A DNA stretch of 64,000 nt from Heliomicrobium gestii (GTDB taxonomy: Bacteria; Bacillota; Desulfitobacteriia; Heliobacteriales; Heliobacteriaceae), in the NCBI RefSeq assembly GCF_009877435.1, contig NZ_WXEX01000004.1:62001-126000 (forward strand), written 5' to 3'. The notes below the pieces were generated by a model, which had not been told where the DNA came from, did not search any database, and saw nothing but the letters and a program-made list of their open reading frames with translations. Shown in pieces: positions 34,102 to 41,857 of the stretch (position 1 is its first letter; every line of letters begins with the position of its first letter). The position numbers were made by a program, and so were the translations under genes.

Positions 34102-34986
34102 TCACAGCGATGATAGCGCTTCCCGGTAGTTGAGCAACTGCACCCTTGTAAGCAGGTCGCCTGTCTCAGGCGAGAGCAGTGTCGTCAGTTCATCCCATCG
34201 ACCTTCGATAAACCGGCTGAATCGCGACAGTTCTGAGTCGGGGATCGCGGGATGGCAGAAAAACTCAGCCGTTTCTTCCCCAAGATTCTGCAACGTTGCC
34301 CGGAGCCGCCGCTCCAGGTTGTCGCCGGCGGAGGGGAAGCCATAGACGCCTCCACGGCAAAACCGGGGGGCACCCGGCTTCCCTTCTCTGTCGCAGGCCA
34401 TCTGCCACGTTTCACCGAGCCCCTCTGGGGACAGGATGGCGGCCGGGTTGAGGGCCTCGTCCATCTCCTCCCATGGCACACATCGGGGGGGAACGACCCG
34501 CAACGCCGGAATGGAAAAGGCGGCGCAAAGGTCGAGAGCGATGGGAAACAGGCGCGGATGAAGGTGAACATGATGATGGCTATCCAAATGGGTCGGTTGG
34601 AGTCCGGGAGCGAGAAAACGAAGGATCTGGGCGCGCCACTCCCGCTCGACCCAATCCAGCGGCAGGCGGCTGAGTTGCAAAAAGGGGCGCTGAAACCACC
34701 CTGTCTCTCCAGTGCGTCTCTCCGGTTCCCTCTCCCCTTGTTCCCTCGCCGGCGCAGGGAAAGGCTCGCCGGCGACAGGCGGACCGACAGACAGGTTCAG
34801 ATGAATCCCGACGGACAGCGCCGGGTTTCTCCGGAGAATGTCAATCGCGCCGGCAAAAGCGGGCACGTTGACCATCAGGGAGGCCGAGGTGACGGCCCCA
34901 CGCCGGTGCGCTTGTTCGATCCCTTCGTTGACACCAGGTGACAACCCAAAATCATCGGCGTTGATGATCAGCAGCGACTTCTTCAT
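34102..34986 (-). CDS. ChbG/HpnK (YdjC-like) family deacetylase
   Basis: 294 aa from ATG 34986, which has GGAGGG just upstream. Family motifs are NADDFGLSPGVNEGI (Asp-Asp near residue 10), SVGIHLNLSVG and HLDSHHHVHLHPRLF, the metal ligands of this deacetylase fold. An extra low-complexity stretch (about 78-95) is unlike most relatives. Known members deacetylate chito-oligosaccharides or a hopanoid precursor; neither pathway is visible here. It probably forms a two-gene unit with the UPF0173 hydrolase. Confidence 0.88.
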   Translation of the reverse strand: MKKSLLIINADDFGLSPGVNEGIEQAHRRGAVTSASLMVNVPAFAGAIDILRRNPALSVGIHLNLSVGPPVAGEPFPAPAREQGEREPERRTGETGWFQRPFLQLSRLPLDWVEREWRAQILRFLAPGLQPTHLDSHHHVHLHPRLFPIALDLCAAFSIPALRVVPPRCVPWEEMDEALNPAAILSPEGLGETWQMACDREGKPGAPRFCRGGVYGFPSAGDNLERRLRATLQNLGEETAEFFCHPAIPDSELSRFSRFIEGRWDELTTLLSPETGDLLTRVQLLNYREALSSL

Positions 34987-35319
34987 TCGGCCCTCCAAGG
35001 CTCAACACTCTATCCAATTGCTTACATTGAATGCTAACATATTCCATTCTCCAGCAATAAAAAAAATCCTGCTCCAACAAATTATCGTTCCGTTAAGGAA
35101 TGCCTCTTTTTACGTAACACAAGGGAGTGCGCCGTCGACGGCCATCTCAGCCGAGGTCTGGCCTCGACGTCGTCGAACGTTTTCTGTTCGGACCGCCATC
35201 TCTACCATTGTGAGCCCGCAAAGAGGGATTATGCAGTGAAGAATACAAAATACGGCTTTGTCAAGGAGGGAACACTTTTTTAACAAACTCTTTATTTTTT
35301 ACGGGCCCATCTTTTTCGG

Positions 35320-35506
35320 TTTTCCACAACCTTTTCCCCAGACGCCAGGCTTATGAAATAAGGCTTTTTTCGATTTATCCACCTAATCCACAGCCATCGA
35401 ATCCCCTATCCTTCCACGGGGTTTCCACATGATAAATCCCTGTTAAACAAGTAATCAACAGACTTATCCCCATTATCCACAGTTTTTTCATCCACAGTGG
35501 GGATAA
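35320..35506. promoter_or_regulatory. Cluster of DnaA-box-like sites
   Basis: Sites resembling TTATCCACA occur at 35320-35328 (TTTTCCACA), 35375-35383 (TTATCCACC), 35384-35392 (TAATCCACA), 35421-35429 (GTTTCCACA, two mismatches), 35464-35472 (TTATCCCCA), 35473-35481 (exact consensus) and 35488-35496 (TCATCCACA). A reverse-strand copy (TGGGGATAA) is at 35498-35506. Most have one mismatch and share one strand. No dnaA or dnaN is in the window, so this may be a DnaA reservoir or regulatory site rather than oriC. Confidence 0.7.
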
Positions 35507-35536
35507 GTCGAAGATGTGTTTGCCCCTTGACAACAA

Positions 35537-35564
35537 AAAATCCGGGACTATGTTCCCGGATTTT
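35537..35564. terminator. Bidirectional terminator after the class II aldolase gene
   Basis: An 11-bp stem AAAATCCGGGA/TCCCGGATTTT around CTATGT, with A-run and T-run on either side. It serves the aldolase gene on the minus strand. Confidence 0.85.
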
Positions 35565-35610
35565 TCGTGCACTTATGACAGGCTTTGCGAGGATAATTCG
35601 ACAATAAGTC

Positions 35611-36261
35611 CTACCCTTGGCCATAGCGACCTTGCAGCCAGAGTCGCTCCCGCTCAACCACTTCAGGCGAAAGCGCTATGGGACCGCCGGCAAGGAAACT
35701 CAGGAGATAGATCATGGCGCATTCCTCTAACAGTTCAGCAAGCGAGAAGGCTTGCGCCAGGTCTTTGCCGACAGCGACGGCGCCGTGATTGGCCAACAAA
35801 GCCACCGGCGCATCCCCCAGTGCCTGAAGGGTGTTTTGGGCCAGTTCCGGCGTTCCTATGAGCGCGTGCATGGACGTGCTCACGCCGCCGCCGAAGTAAG
35901 CCACCATGTTGTCGAGGATGGGTGGCATGTCCTTGCCTGTGGATGCCACCGCTGTCGCATGCTTGGAGTGGGTATGGACGACAGCCCGCACATCGGGGCG
36001 ACCCTGGTAGATGGCGCGGTGGAGTCCCTGTTCGATGGACGGCCGCCGGGTTCCCTCGATCACCTCGCCGCTGTCGATCGCCACAATGACCAGGTCTTCT
36101 GGCGCCAGCTTGTCATAGGCCATCCCGCTGGGCGTGACAAGCATGCGGTCCCCCTCCGGCAGGCGGCAACTGATATTTCCGCCAGACCCGGACACCAGCC
36201 CCCGTTCGATCAACAGCCGGCCATAGCGCAGCATCTGGTCGCGCAGGTTTTCCACTTGCAT
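35611..36261 (-). CDS. Class II aldolase/adducin family protein
   Basis: 216 aa from ATG 36261 after AGAGGA. Motifs: GLVSGSGGNISCRLP, LVTPSGMAYDKL, VVHTHSKHATAVA with the zinc-binding His pair, and LLANHGAVAVGKDL with a third His. Family members include L-fuculose-phosphate aldolase and related C-C lyases or dehydratases. No fucose or methylthioribose genes are beside it, so the substrate is open. It follows tsaD by 14 bases and is likely co-transcribed. Confidence 0.88.
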   Translation of the reverse strand: MQVENLRDQMLRYGRLLIERGLVSGSGGNISCRLPEGDRMLVTPSGMAYDKLAPEDLVIVAIDSGEVIEGTRRPSIEQGLHRAIYQGRPDVRAVVHTHSKHATAVASTGKDMPPILDNMVAYFGGGVSTSMHALIGTPELAQNTLQALGDAPVALLANHGAVAVGKDLAQAFSLAELLEECAMIYLLSFLAGGPIALSPEVVERERLWLQGRYGQG

Positions 36262-36275
36262 CGATTCCTCTCTCA

Positions 36276-37325
36276 TCAAGTTCCCAAAGGCCAATCAGCC
36301 ACCGCATTCAAATCAGCCGCCGCCGTCTCTCCCGCCATCAGCCGGTGATACCCGGCGCAGGCGATCATGGCCGCATTGTCGGTGCAGAGGATCAGCGGAG
36401 GCGCCACGAGACGCCGTCCATCGGCCGCCAGCGCCTCCTCCAGGCGTTGGCGCAGGTAGCCGTTGGCCGCGACGCCGCCGGCGAGCAACACCGTCGACAC
36501 AGCCATCTCCCGGGCGGCCCGGCGCGTCTTCTCCACGAGCACGTCGACGACCGCTTCCTGAAAAGAGGCGGCCAGATCGGCCTGGTGTACGGCCTCCCCT
36601 TTCTGACGGGCGCGGTTGAGCAGGTTCAATACAGCCGACTTGAGTCCGCTGAAGCTGAAATCGTAGCTGTCTTCCTGCAACAAGGCCCGGGGAAGCGGGT
36701 AGGCGCCGGCTGTGCCCTCGCGGGCGAGTTTTTCCACCAAAGGACCGCCGGGATAGCCGAGTCCCAACGCGCGGGCGACTTTGTCATAGGCTTCTCCGGC
36801 GGCATCGTCGCGGGTCGCCCCCAGGATGCGGAGCTGGCCGTGGCCGGTCAGATGGACGAGGTGGGTGTGTCCCCCGGAAACGACCAGACAGAGCAGCGGG
36901 AAGGCCAGATCCGGTTCAGAAAGAAGGTTGGCGTAGATATGGCCCTCGATGTGATGAACGCCCACCAGCGGCAGATTCCGGGCCAGGGCAGCGCCCTTGG
37001 CGTAAGCAACTCCGACGAGCAACGCGCCGACCAGGCCCGGGCCTGACGTAACGGCGACAGCCGTCAGATCGGACCAGGTGACACCGGCTTCCCGCAGGGC
37101 CTCATCGACAACGACAGTGATGTTCTCCATGTGTTTTCGCGAGGCGATCTCCGGTACCACGCCGCCATAACGCTGGTGTGTCGGCACCTGAGAAGAGATG
37201 ACGTTGGAAAGGATCACGCGGCCATCCTGCAATACCGACGCCGAGGTCTCGTCACAACTCGTCTCCAGCCCCAAGATAAAACGACCGGCCGCTTGGGCCG
37301 GTCCGCGCAGTGAAAATATCGACAA
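36276..37325 (-). CDS. tsaD: tRNA threonylcarbamoyladenosine transferase TsaD
   Basis: 349 aa. ASKHA-fold motifs: LGLETSCDETSASVL at the start, GVHHIEGHIYANLL with the metal-binding histidines (about 125-135), VVSGGHTHLV and LLAGGVAANGYLR. It transfers threonylcarbamoyl to A37 of ANN-decoding tRNAs, working with TsaB and TsaE encoded at 39.7-41.0 kb. TsaC is not in the window. It sits between a HesB-like small protein and the aldolase gene. Confidence 0.97.
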   Translation of the reverse strand: MSIFSLRGPAQAAGRFILGLETSCDETSASVLQDGRVILSNVISSQVPTHQRYGGVVPEIASRKHMENITVVVDEALREAGVTWSDLTAVAVTSGPGLVGALLVGVAYAKGAALARNLPLVGVHHIEGHIYANLLSEPDLAFPLLCLVVSGGHTHLVHLTGHGQLRILGATRDDAAGEAYDKVARALGLGYPGGPLVEKLAREGTAGAYPLPRALLQEDSYDFSFSGLKSAVLNLLNRARQKGEAVHQADLAASFQEAVVDVLVEKTRRAAREMAVSTVLLAGGVAANGYLRQRLEEALAADGRRLVAPPLILCTDNAAMIACAGYHRLMAGETAAADLNAVADWPLGT

Positions 37326-37338
37326 ATCGATTACTCCT

Positions 37339-37641
37339 CTACAAGACCCGCACGTTTTCTACGTCAAATTCGCCGTAGGACCAGCGACCGGCCTTTTTGA
37401 CTTGCGCAGGCTGATTTGCGTCGATCAACTGGAGGACACGAGGGTAATGAATGGTATAGCCTGACGCCTGCCCGGTCAGATAATATTCGGGCTGGTCCGG
37501 CAATCCGGCTCGGAGCACCGGATAGTAGGTATCCATGCAGGAACATCCCCCTGATGTGCAGATCCGCGTCAGTTCCACCGTAAAAACCTCGCCTTGCTCC
37601 GCCAGCATTTCGCGGATATCCTCGTCTATCACCCATTGCAT
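37339..37641 (-). CDS. Small HesB-like/CC-motif protein
   Basis: 100 aa. It begins VIDEDIREMLAEQGEVFTVEL and carries TSGGCSCMDTYYPVLRAG, then YTIHYPRVLQLID. The order of strand, Cys-rich loop and GLP turn resembles the HesB-like group with a CC or CSC motif. These Cys residues could bind iron or a thiol. Function unknown; family placement is by eye. First gene of the unit with tsaD (13-base gap) behind the promoter at 37683-37710. Confidence 0.6.
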   Translation of the reverse strand: MQWVIDEDIREMLAEQGEVFTVELTRICTSGGCSCMDTYYPVLRAGLPDQPEYYLTGQASGYTIHYPRVLQLIDANQPAQVKKAGRWSYGEFDVENVRVL

Positions 37642-37666
37642 CGGTTCGGCCCCCTTTATGTTCCCC

Positions 37667-37710
37667 TATGGGGTTCCCTTCCATTATACCCCATACCCCT
37701 ATCAGAGCAA
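37667..37710 (-). promoter_or_regulatory. Promoter with overlapping inverted repeat upstream of the HesB-like/tsaD unit
   Basis: On the minus strand TTGCTC (37705-37710) and a perfect TATAAT (37683-37688) are 16 bp apart. An inverted repeat TATGGGGT/ACCCCATA (37667-37674 and 37688-37695, 13-base spacer) spans the -10 box. CCCCTAT occurs again on both flanks. This geometry suits a repressor site. Confidence 0.6.
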
Positions 37711-37741
37711 CAGTCAGGCCGGCTTTTCTCCCGTCACAATG

Positions 37742-37764
37742 TAAAAAGCGGCGCTGACCGCGCC
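37742..37764 (-). terminator. Terminator after the AcsE-like gene
   Basis: GGCGC and GCGCC pair around five bases and are followed on the minus strand by GC and five T. Confidence 0.65.
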
Positions 37765-37782
37765 GGTGGCGATGGGAGGACG

Positions 37783-38577
37783 TTACGTCAACAGCCCTTC
37801 CCGGAAGGCCAGCAGATAGCGCCGGAAACCGGGGTCCTTTTGCAGGAGCGTCTCGGTGCTGCGCAGGGAGGCCATCAGTCCCTTGTTTTCCGGATCGAGG
37901 ATCGCCCCGTCCAAACCGGCGTATATGGCCAACGTCAGGAAGGTGCGGTTGAGCAGCGACCGTGCCGGCATGCCCTGGGAGATGTTGGAGATCCCGCAAA
38001 GGATGTGCACCTGGGGAAACTCCTCACGGATGCGACGGATGATCTCGAGGCCGAAGCTGCCCCACTGTTCATCCTGGCCGACGGGACGGATAAAGGGATC
38101 GAGATAGATGTCTTCGAAATCGACGCCATCGCGAACGAGGCGCGCCACCAGGGAACGGGTGACCTGCAGTTCTTCCTCTACCGTGTTCGGCACGCCGCCG
38201 TCATTGAAACAAAGGGCGACGACCTTGCACTGATAGGCGCGAATCAACGGGATCAGCATCTGGTAGCGGCACTCTTCCGCTGAGATGGCGTTGATGAACG
38301 CTCTTCCCCTGTGGACGCGCAAGGCGCCTTCGAGGGCCAACGGGTTGGGGCTGTCCAGGCAGATGGGCTCATTCACAACGGTCTGCACCGTCTCGACAAG
38401 CCAGCGCAAAGCCTCCGGTTCGCGATGGCGAAGGGTGGAGCAATTGAGATCAAGAACATCGGCGCCGCAAAGCTTCTGCCGCAGCGCCAGATCCTGGATG
38501 AAGGTCACGTTTCTGGAGATGACGGCGCCCTCAATCCCGGGACGCGCCGTATTGATCTTTTCCCCCACGATCAGCAT
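37783..38577 (-). CDS. Methyltetrahydrofolate:corrinoid methyltransferase (AcsE/MetH-like pterin-binding protein)
   Basis: 264 aa TIM-barrel of the pterin-binding family. Features are LIVGEKINTARPGIEGAV, ADVLDLNCS, EPICLDSPNPLALEGAL, FINAISAEE, YLDPFIRPVGQDEQWG and GISNISQGMPARSLLN, as in CH3-H4folate methyltransferases of acetogens and cobalamin-dependent enzymes. It moves the methyl group of CH3-THF to a corrinoid protein. Other Wood-Ljungdahl genes (CODH/ACS) are not visible here, so a role outside acetyl-CoA synthesis is possible. Own terminator on each side. Confidence 0.86.
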   Translation of the reverse strand: MLIVGEKINTARPGIEGAVISRNVTFIQDLALRQKLCGADVLDLNCSTLRHREPEALRWLVETVQTVVNEPICLDSPNPLALEGALRVHRGRAFINAISAEECRYQMLIPLIRAYQCKVVALCFNDGGVPNTVEEELQVTRSLVARLVRDGVDFEDIYLDPFIRPVGQDEQWGSFGLEIIRRIREEFPQVHILCGISNISQGMPARSLLNRTFLTLAIYAGLDGAILDPENKGLMASLRSTETLLQKDPGFRRYLLAFREGLLT

Positions 38578-38647
38578 GGTTATCATCCCTTCTCAGCTTC
38601 GGGCGGCTGCGCCGCCGCGAATCAGGGGTGTCTCTACCGGCTCGAAA

Positions 38648-38672
38648 CCAAAAAACCCTGCCCGCGGCAGGG
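38648..38672 (-). terminator. Terminator after the CBS-domain gene
   Basis: CCCTGCC and GGCAGGG pair around CGC, followed on the minus strand by six T. It ends the tsaE-tsaB-rimI-CBS unit. Confidence 0.8.
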
Positions 38673-38687
38673 TGTGTCGGTCATCGA

Positions 38688-39077
38688 TTACTCCTCGGCT
38701 TCGAGAAGTTCGGCGCACAGATCCAGAATATCGCTCACAGAGAGAATACCAACCACTTTCTCCCCGGCGACAACGGGAAGGCAGCTCACCTTATAGCGAC
38801 GCATCATGCGGACGCTGTTGGCCAGGGGCATATTGGCCTCCACAGCGACGGGGTTTTTGGTCATCACCCATTCCACCGGCGTCAAGGGGATGACACCGGG
38901 GGAGCGCATGGCTTTGTCGATGTCATGGAAGGCGACGATGCCGACCAGTCGTTCCTTGTCATCAACGACCGGCATACGCCGGATATTTTTCTCCGTCATC
39001 ATCCGCAACGCGTCACGAATCGGTGTGAATAAACCGGCAGTGACTACGGGGGCGACCATCTTATCCCGAACGATCAT
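38688..39077 (-). CDS. CBS-domain pair protein
   Basis: 129 aa from ATG 39077; a Met at 39101 is also possible and neither has a strong ribosome-binding site. Two CBS repeats: VRDKMVAPVVTAGLFTPIRDA to IVAFHDIDKAM, then VEWVMTKNPVAVEANMPLANS to SVSDILDLCAEL. CBS pairs bind adenine nucleotides such as AMP, ATP or SAM and sense energy state. A related but longer CBS protein is at 49.7 kb. It follows rimI closely. Confidence 0.88.
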   Translation of the reverse strand: MIVRDKMVAPVVTAGLFTPIRDALRMMTEKNIRRMPVVDDKERLVGIVAFHDIDKAMRSPGVIPLTPVEWVMTKNPVAVEANMPLANSVRMMRRYKVSCLPVVAGEKVVGILSVSDILDLCAELLEAEE

Positions 39078-39154
39078 GGCGGCCAACCTGCCTTTCCGCA
39101 TGTTTTGAAAGACTTGGTTGTGATCCTTTTCGGCAAAGGCGGAGGAAATCCTTC

Positions 39155-39700
39155 TTACCCTTCTCCCTTGTGGGGCTGCTTTTTTGGGGTCTCCAATTCG
39201 CGCCACATGATGATGGCGTCTTCCCCCGTATCGGTGTAATAGCCCCGCCGGCAACCGACATCCTGAAAGCCGATCTTCCGGTAAAGAGCGAGGGCGTTGG
39301 TGTTGGAAGGACGAACCTCCAAGGTGATCCGCTCCCCGCCCAACTGTGCCGTTTCAAAAAAGAGATGATGCAGCATGGCTTCGCCGAGACCTTCGCCGCG
39401 CCGTTCAGGATGAACGGCGATGGTGGTGATATGCACCTCATCGAGGATGATCCAGACGCCGGCATAGCCGATCACCTGCTCCTCCTGTTCCGATTGCGCA
39501 GCGAAGAAGGCTGACCGCGCCTCCCCCTCTCCCGCTTCGATGCAGACCCAGTAGTGAGACAGGCGGCTTTCCGTCAGTTCGGTCACAAAAGCGCTGCGGC
39601 TCCAGGGAGTGGGAAAGGAGACCTGCTCGATGGCGAGCACCTCGTCCACATCGCTCAGCGTCATGGGGCGAAAATAGTGCTTGGATGCTATTTTTTGCAT
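39155..39700 (-). CDS. rimI: Ribosomal protein S18-alanine N-acetyltransferase (RimI-like)
   Basis: 181 aa GNAT fold. MTLSDVDEVLAIEQVSFPTPWS at the N-terminus, TIAVHPERRGEGLGEAML for acetyl-CoA binding, and RPSNTNALALYRKIGFQDVG are typical for RimI. It acetylates the N-terminus of S18 (rpsR at 57.6 kb). It sits three bases after tsaB, the common tsaE-tsaB-rimI order of Firmicutes. Confidence 0.94.
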   Translation of the reverse strand: MQKIASKHYFRPMTLSDVDEVLAIEQVSFPTPWSRSAFVTELTESRLSHYWVCIEAGEGEARSAFFAAQSEQEEQVIGYAGVWIILDEVHITTIAVHPERRGEGLGEAMLHHLFFETAQLGGERITLEVRPSNTNALALYRKIGFQDVGCRRGYYTDTGEDAIIMWRELETPKKQPHKGEG

Positions 39701-39703
39701 GTT

Positions 39704-40480
39704 CTACGCCTCCGGAGCTACCCGGCAGGGGGCCGGATCGGATCCATGTTTTTTCGCCCAGTTGACCTCCGCTTCCGATGGTCGGATGTACATCGGGGTC
39801 AATTGATGCAGATCGTCCGTGTCACCCTCCCGCAGCCGTCGCCAGCCGAGACGGGCCACCTGGCTGCCACGGGGATAACGCGTTTCGGCGGCAGCGAAGA
39901 CGGCGCCGTCGCCCAGGCTTTGTTCGATCAGATCCCGGTAGACGGGAACGGCGTCGCCCAGAAAGAGCACCGGCCCAGTCGCTTCCGGCGCTTCCTGTCC
40001 GTCCATGGATTCCTCCATCCGCCGGCGCAGCTGCTCCAGCAGTTCTTTGGGCGCAACCGCCTGGGCACTGCCCACCTTCTCTAGACCTTCCGTGCAGCCT
40101 CGGTAGAGACAGCTATAGACCTCGTTCTTGCGGGCGTCCAGTATGGGACAGATGTACCCCCGATAGGGCCAGCCGTTTAAGGCCAGGGCGTCCAGCGTGG
40201 GCACACCGACGACAGGCAGGCCGAGGGGATGGGCCATCCCCTTCACCGTCGCCAGGCCGATGCGCAAGCCTGTAAAGGATCCGGGACCGATGGCGACAGC
40301 GAGCCCGGCCATATCGGTTAGCGACAGCTCCGCCAAGGCGAGCAGCTGTTCGATGGCGGGCAACAACCGTTTTGAGTGGGGCCGGTCGTTATGTAAAAAG
40401 GTTTCCGCCACGACCTGATCATCATCGACAACGGCCAGCGCCGTTACGCGGGTGGAACAGTCGATCCCTAAGACATACAC
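39704..40480 (-). CDS. tsaB: t6A biosynthesis protein TsaB
   Basis: 258 aa from a GTG at 40480 with GAAGGAG upstream; the longer frame to 40696 is spurious because the product should begin YVLGIDCSTRVTALAVV. GPGSFTGLRIGLATVKGMA is the family signature. TsaB pairs with TsaD to form the t6A transferase core. Its start lies within the last 13 bases of tsaE. The C-terminus is slightly extended with a PSEAEVNWAKKHG tail. Confidence 0.95.
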   Translation of the reverse strand: MYVLGIDCSTRVTALAVVDDDQVVAETFLHNDRPHSKRLLPAIEQLLALAELSLTDMAGLAVAIGPGSFTGLRIGLATVKGMAHPLGLPVVGVPTLDALALNGWPYRGYICPILDARKNEVYSCLYRGCTEGLEKVGSAQAVAPKELLEQLRRRMEESMDGQEAPEATGPVLFLGDAVPVYRDLIEQSLGDGAVFAAAETRYPRGSQVARLGWRRLREGDTDDLHQLTPMYIRPSEAEVNWAKKHGSDPAPCRVAPEA

Positions 40481-40980
40481 GTTGCTTTCCACTCCTTCAC
40501 CAGGGCTTCCGAATGCTCGCCCCGTCCCGTCACTTCGACGAGGCGTCCGTCGATGACCGGGTCCCCCGCTTCGCTGCAAGGGGACTCTTCGAGATGGGAG
40601 AGTCGAATCGTCAGCGCCTCTTCCGGGAGCAGGCTGCCGAGGCGCTCCGGCCATTCGATGCAGAGAATGCCCTCGCCGCGCAGGTAGTCGGCCCAACCGA
40701 TCTCCCAGACATGATCAGGCTCGTCCAGGCGGTACAGATCAAAATGGTAGATAGGAACCTGTCCCTCATACTCATGGACAAGGGTAAAGGTCGGACTTGT
40801 CACCCGTCCCGTATAGCCAAAGCTGCGGGCGAGGCCGCGCACCAGGGTCGTCTTGCCGGCGCCCAAGTCGCCATAAAGCAACAGGATGTCGCCCCGTTGC
40901 ACCCGTTCGGCCAGCCACTTGCCGAAGGCCTCTGTGGCCGCCTCATCGGGCAGGATTGTCTGCCATCGTGGTTCAGTCAA
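40468..40980 (-). CDS. tsaE: t6A biosynthesis ATPase TsaE
   Basis: 170 aa from a TTG at 40980 with GAGGGA eight bases before it; upstream in-frame sequence to 41142 does not match the family. Walker A is LLYGDLGAGKTTLVRG. SPTFTLVHEYEG, HFDLYRLDEPDHVWEIG and CIEWPERLG are TsaE hallmarks. It powers the TsaB-TsaD complex. It precedes tsaB with a short overlap. Confidence 0.95.
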   Translation of the reverse strand: MTEPRWQTILPDEAATEAFGKWLAERVQRGDILLLYGDLGAGKTTLVRGLARSFGYTGRVTSPTFTLVHEYEGQVPIYHFDLYRLDEPDHVWEIGWADYLRGEGILCIEWPERLGSLLPEEALTIRLSHLEESPCSEAGDPVIDGRLVEVTGRGEHSEALVKEWKATCMS

Positions 40981-41138
40981 TGCAGGGTTCCCTCGCAATC
41001 TGTAAAAACGTTGGACCGCCTTTATGGTGAAGCCGGCGGCAAGGGGTTTATCGATCAGTATTCCCCATCGCCGGAACAGGCAGACCCTTTTTTCTATCAA
41101 CCCGATCCGAGGCCTTTCCGCGCTCCCGGACTGGGCGC

Positions 41139-41708
41139 TCAAATGACCCCATTGTCATGATAAACGGCCATCACCATCTGGATATCCTCCCAGACCGGCC
41201 TTTTCTTCGCCGGATCCCGCAACAGCGCCGCCGGGTGGAAGGTGGGCATGAGCAGGCGTCCATCCTTGCGCGCCCACTTGCCCCGATCCCGTGTGATCCG
41301 GGCATTCGGATCGATCAGGGTCTGTGTCGCTAAGGCGCCCAGGCAGATGATGATCTGCGGGTTGATGATCTCGATCTGCCGCTCCAAGTGAACCCGGCAG
41401 GCCCTCACCTCATGCGGCAGGGGCAGCCGGTTGCCCGGCGGGCGGCACTTGACCACATTGGCGATGTATACCTCGGGGCGGGGAAACTTTCCCGCGCTCA
41501 AGATCCGATCCAACAATTGACCGGCGGCCCCGACAAAAGGGCGTCCCAGGCGGTCTTCTTCAGCCCCCGGACCCTCGCCGACAAGCATCAACCGCGCTTC
41601 GGGATTGCCCTCGCCAAAGACAACCTGCTGACATCCGTCGCGCAAGGGGCAGAGGCGGCAGTCCTTCACCATTGTTTCGTAGGTTGCCAATTCCGATTGA
41701 CGATTCAT
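41139..41708 (-). CDS. Uracil-DNA glycosylase, family 4 (4Fe-4S)
   Basis: 189 aa from ATG 41708; an upstream extension to 41762 lacks support. The iron-sulfur ligands begin with CRLCPLRDGC. Motif A is VGEGPGAEEDRLGRPFVG, followed by VYIANVVKCRPPGNR and the final active-site segment PTFHPAALLRDP. It removes uracil from DNA. About 160 bases separate it from tsaE, and it may head that transcript. Confidence 0.93.
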   Translation of the reverse strand: MNRQSELATYETMVKDCRLCPLRDGCQQVVFGEGNPEARLMLVGEGPGAEEDRLGRPFVGAAGQLLDRILSAGKFPRPEVYIANVVKCRPPGNRLPLPHEVRACRVHLERQIEIINPQIIICLGALATQTLIDPNARITRDRGKWARKDGRLLMPTFHPAALLRDPAKKRPVWEDIQMVMAVYHDNGVI

Positions 41709-41771
41709 CCAGACACCCCCATCCCATCGTACACGAAAAAAACGGATCTGGCAAAAGGACAATCATCTGCA

Positions 41772-41816
41772 AAAAAAATCGCTCTCCCGGTTTATCCTTT
41801 GGATAGAGGGAGAGCG
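41772..41816 (-). terminator. Terminator after the Dam methylase gene
   Basis: CGCTCTCCC and GGGAGAGCG arms (41780-41788 and 41808-41816) with T runs on both outer sides, so it can act in either direction. Confidence 0.8.
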
Positions 41817-41857
41817 GTTTTTTTGCAGAAACGATTCCTTCTTTGAACGAGCGCCGT

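Larger units (their letters stand above)
34987..35610. other. Large intergenic region carrying DnaA-box-like repeats
   Basis: 624 bp with no credible gene. From left to right: AT-rich promoter-like sequence for the deacetylase; a 12-bp palindrome GCCGTCGACGGC (35131-35142); an AT-rich stretch (35225-35305); the DnaA-box cluster (35320-35506); and a bidirectional terminator (35537-35564). This is the longest gene-free stretch in the window. Confidence 0.7.

Noticed and set aside
40481-40696. N-terminal extension of TsaB in the long open frame
   Set aside because: It overlaps tsaE in another frame and is Arg/Pro-rich shadow sequence; the GTG at 40480 fits the family start.
40981-41138. N-terminal extension of TsaE in the long open frame
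   Set aside because: The sequence does not match TsaE and a TTG with a good ribosome-binding site gives the normal length.
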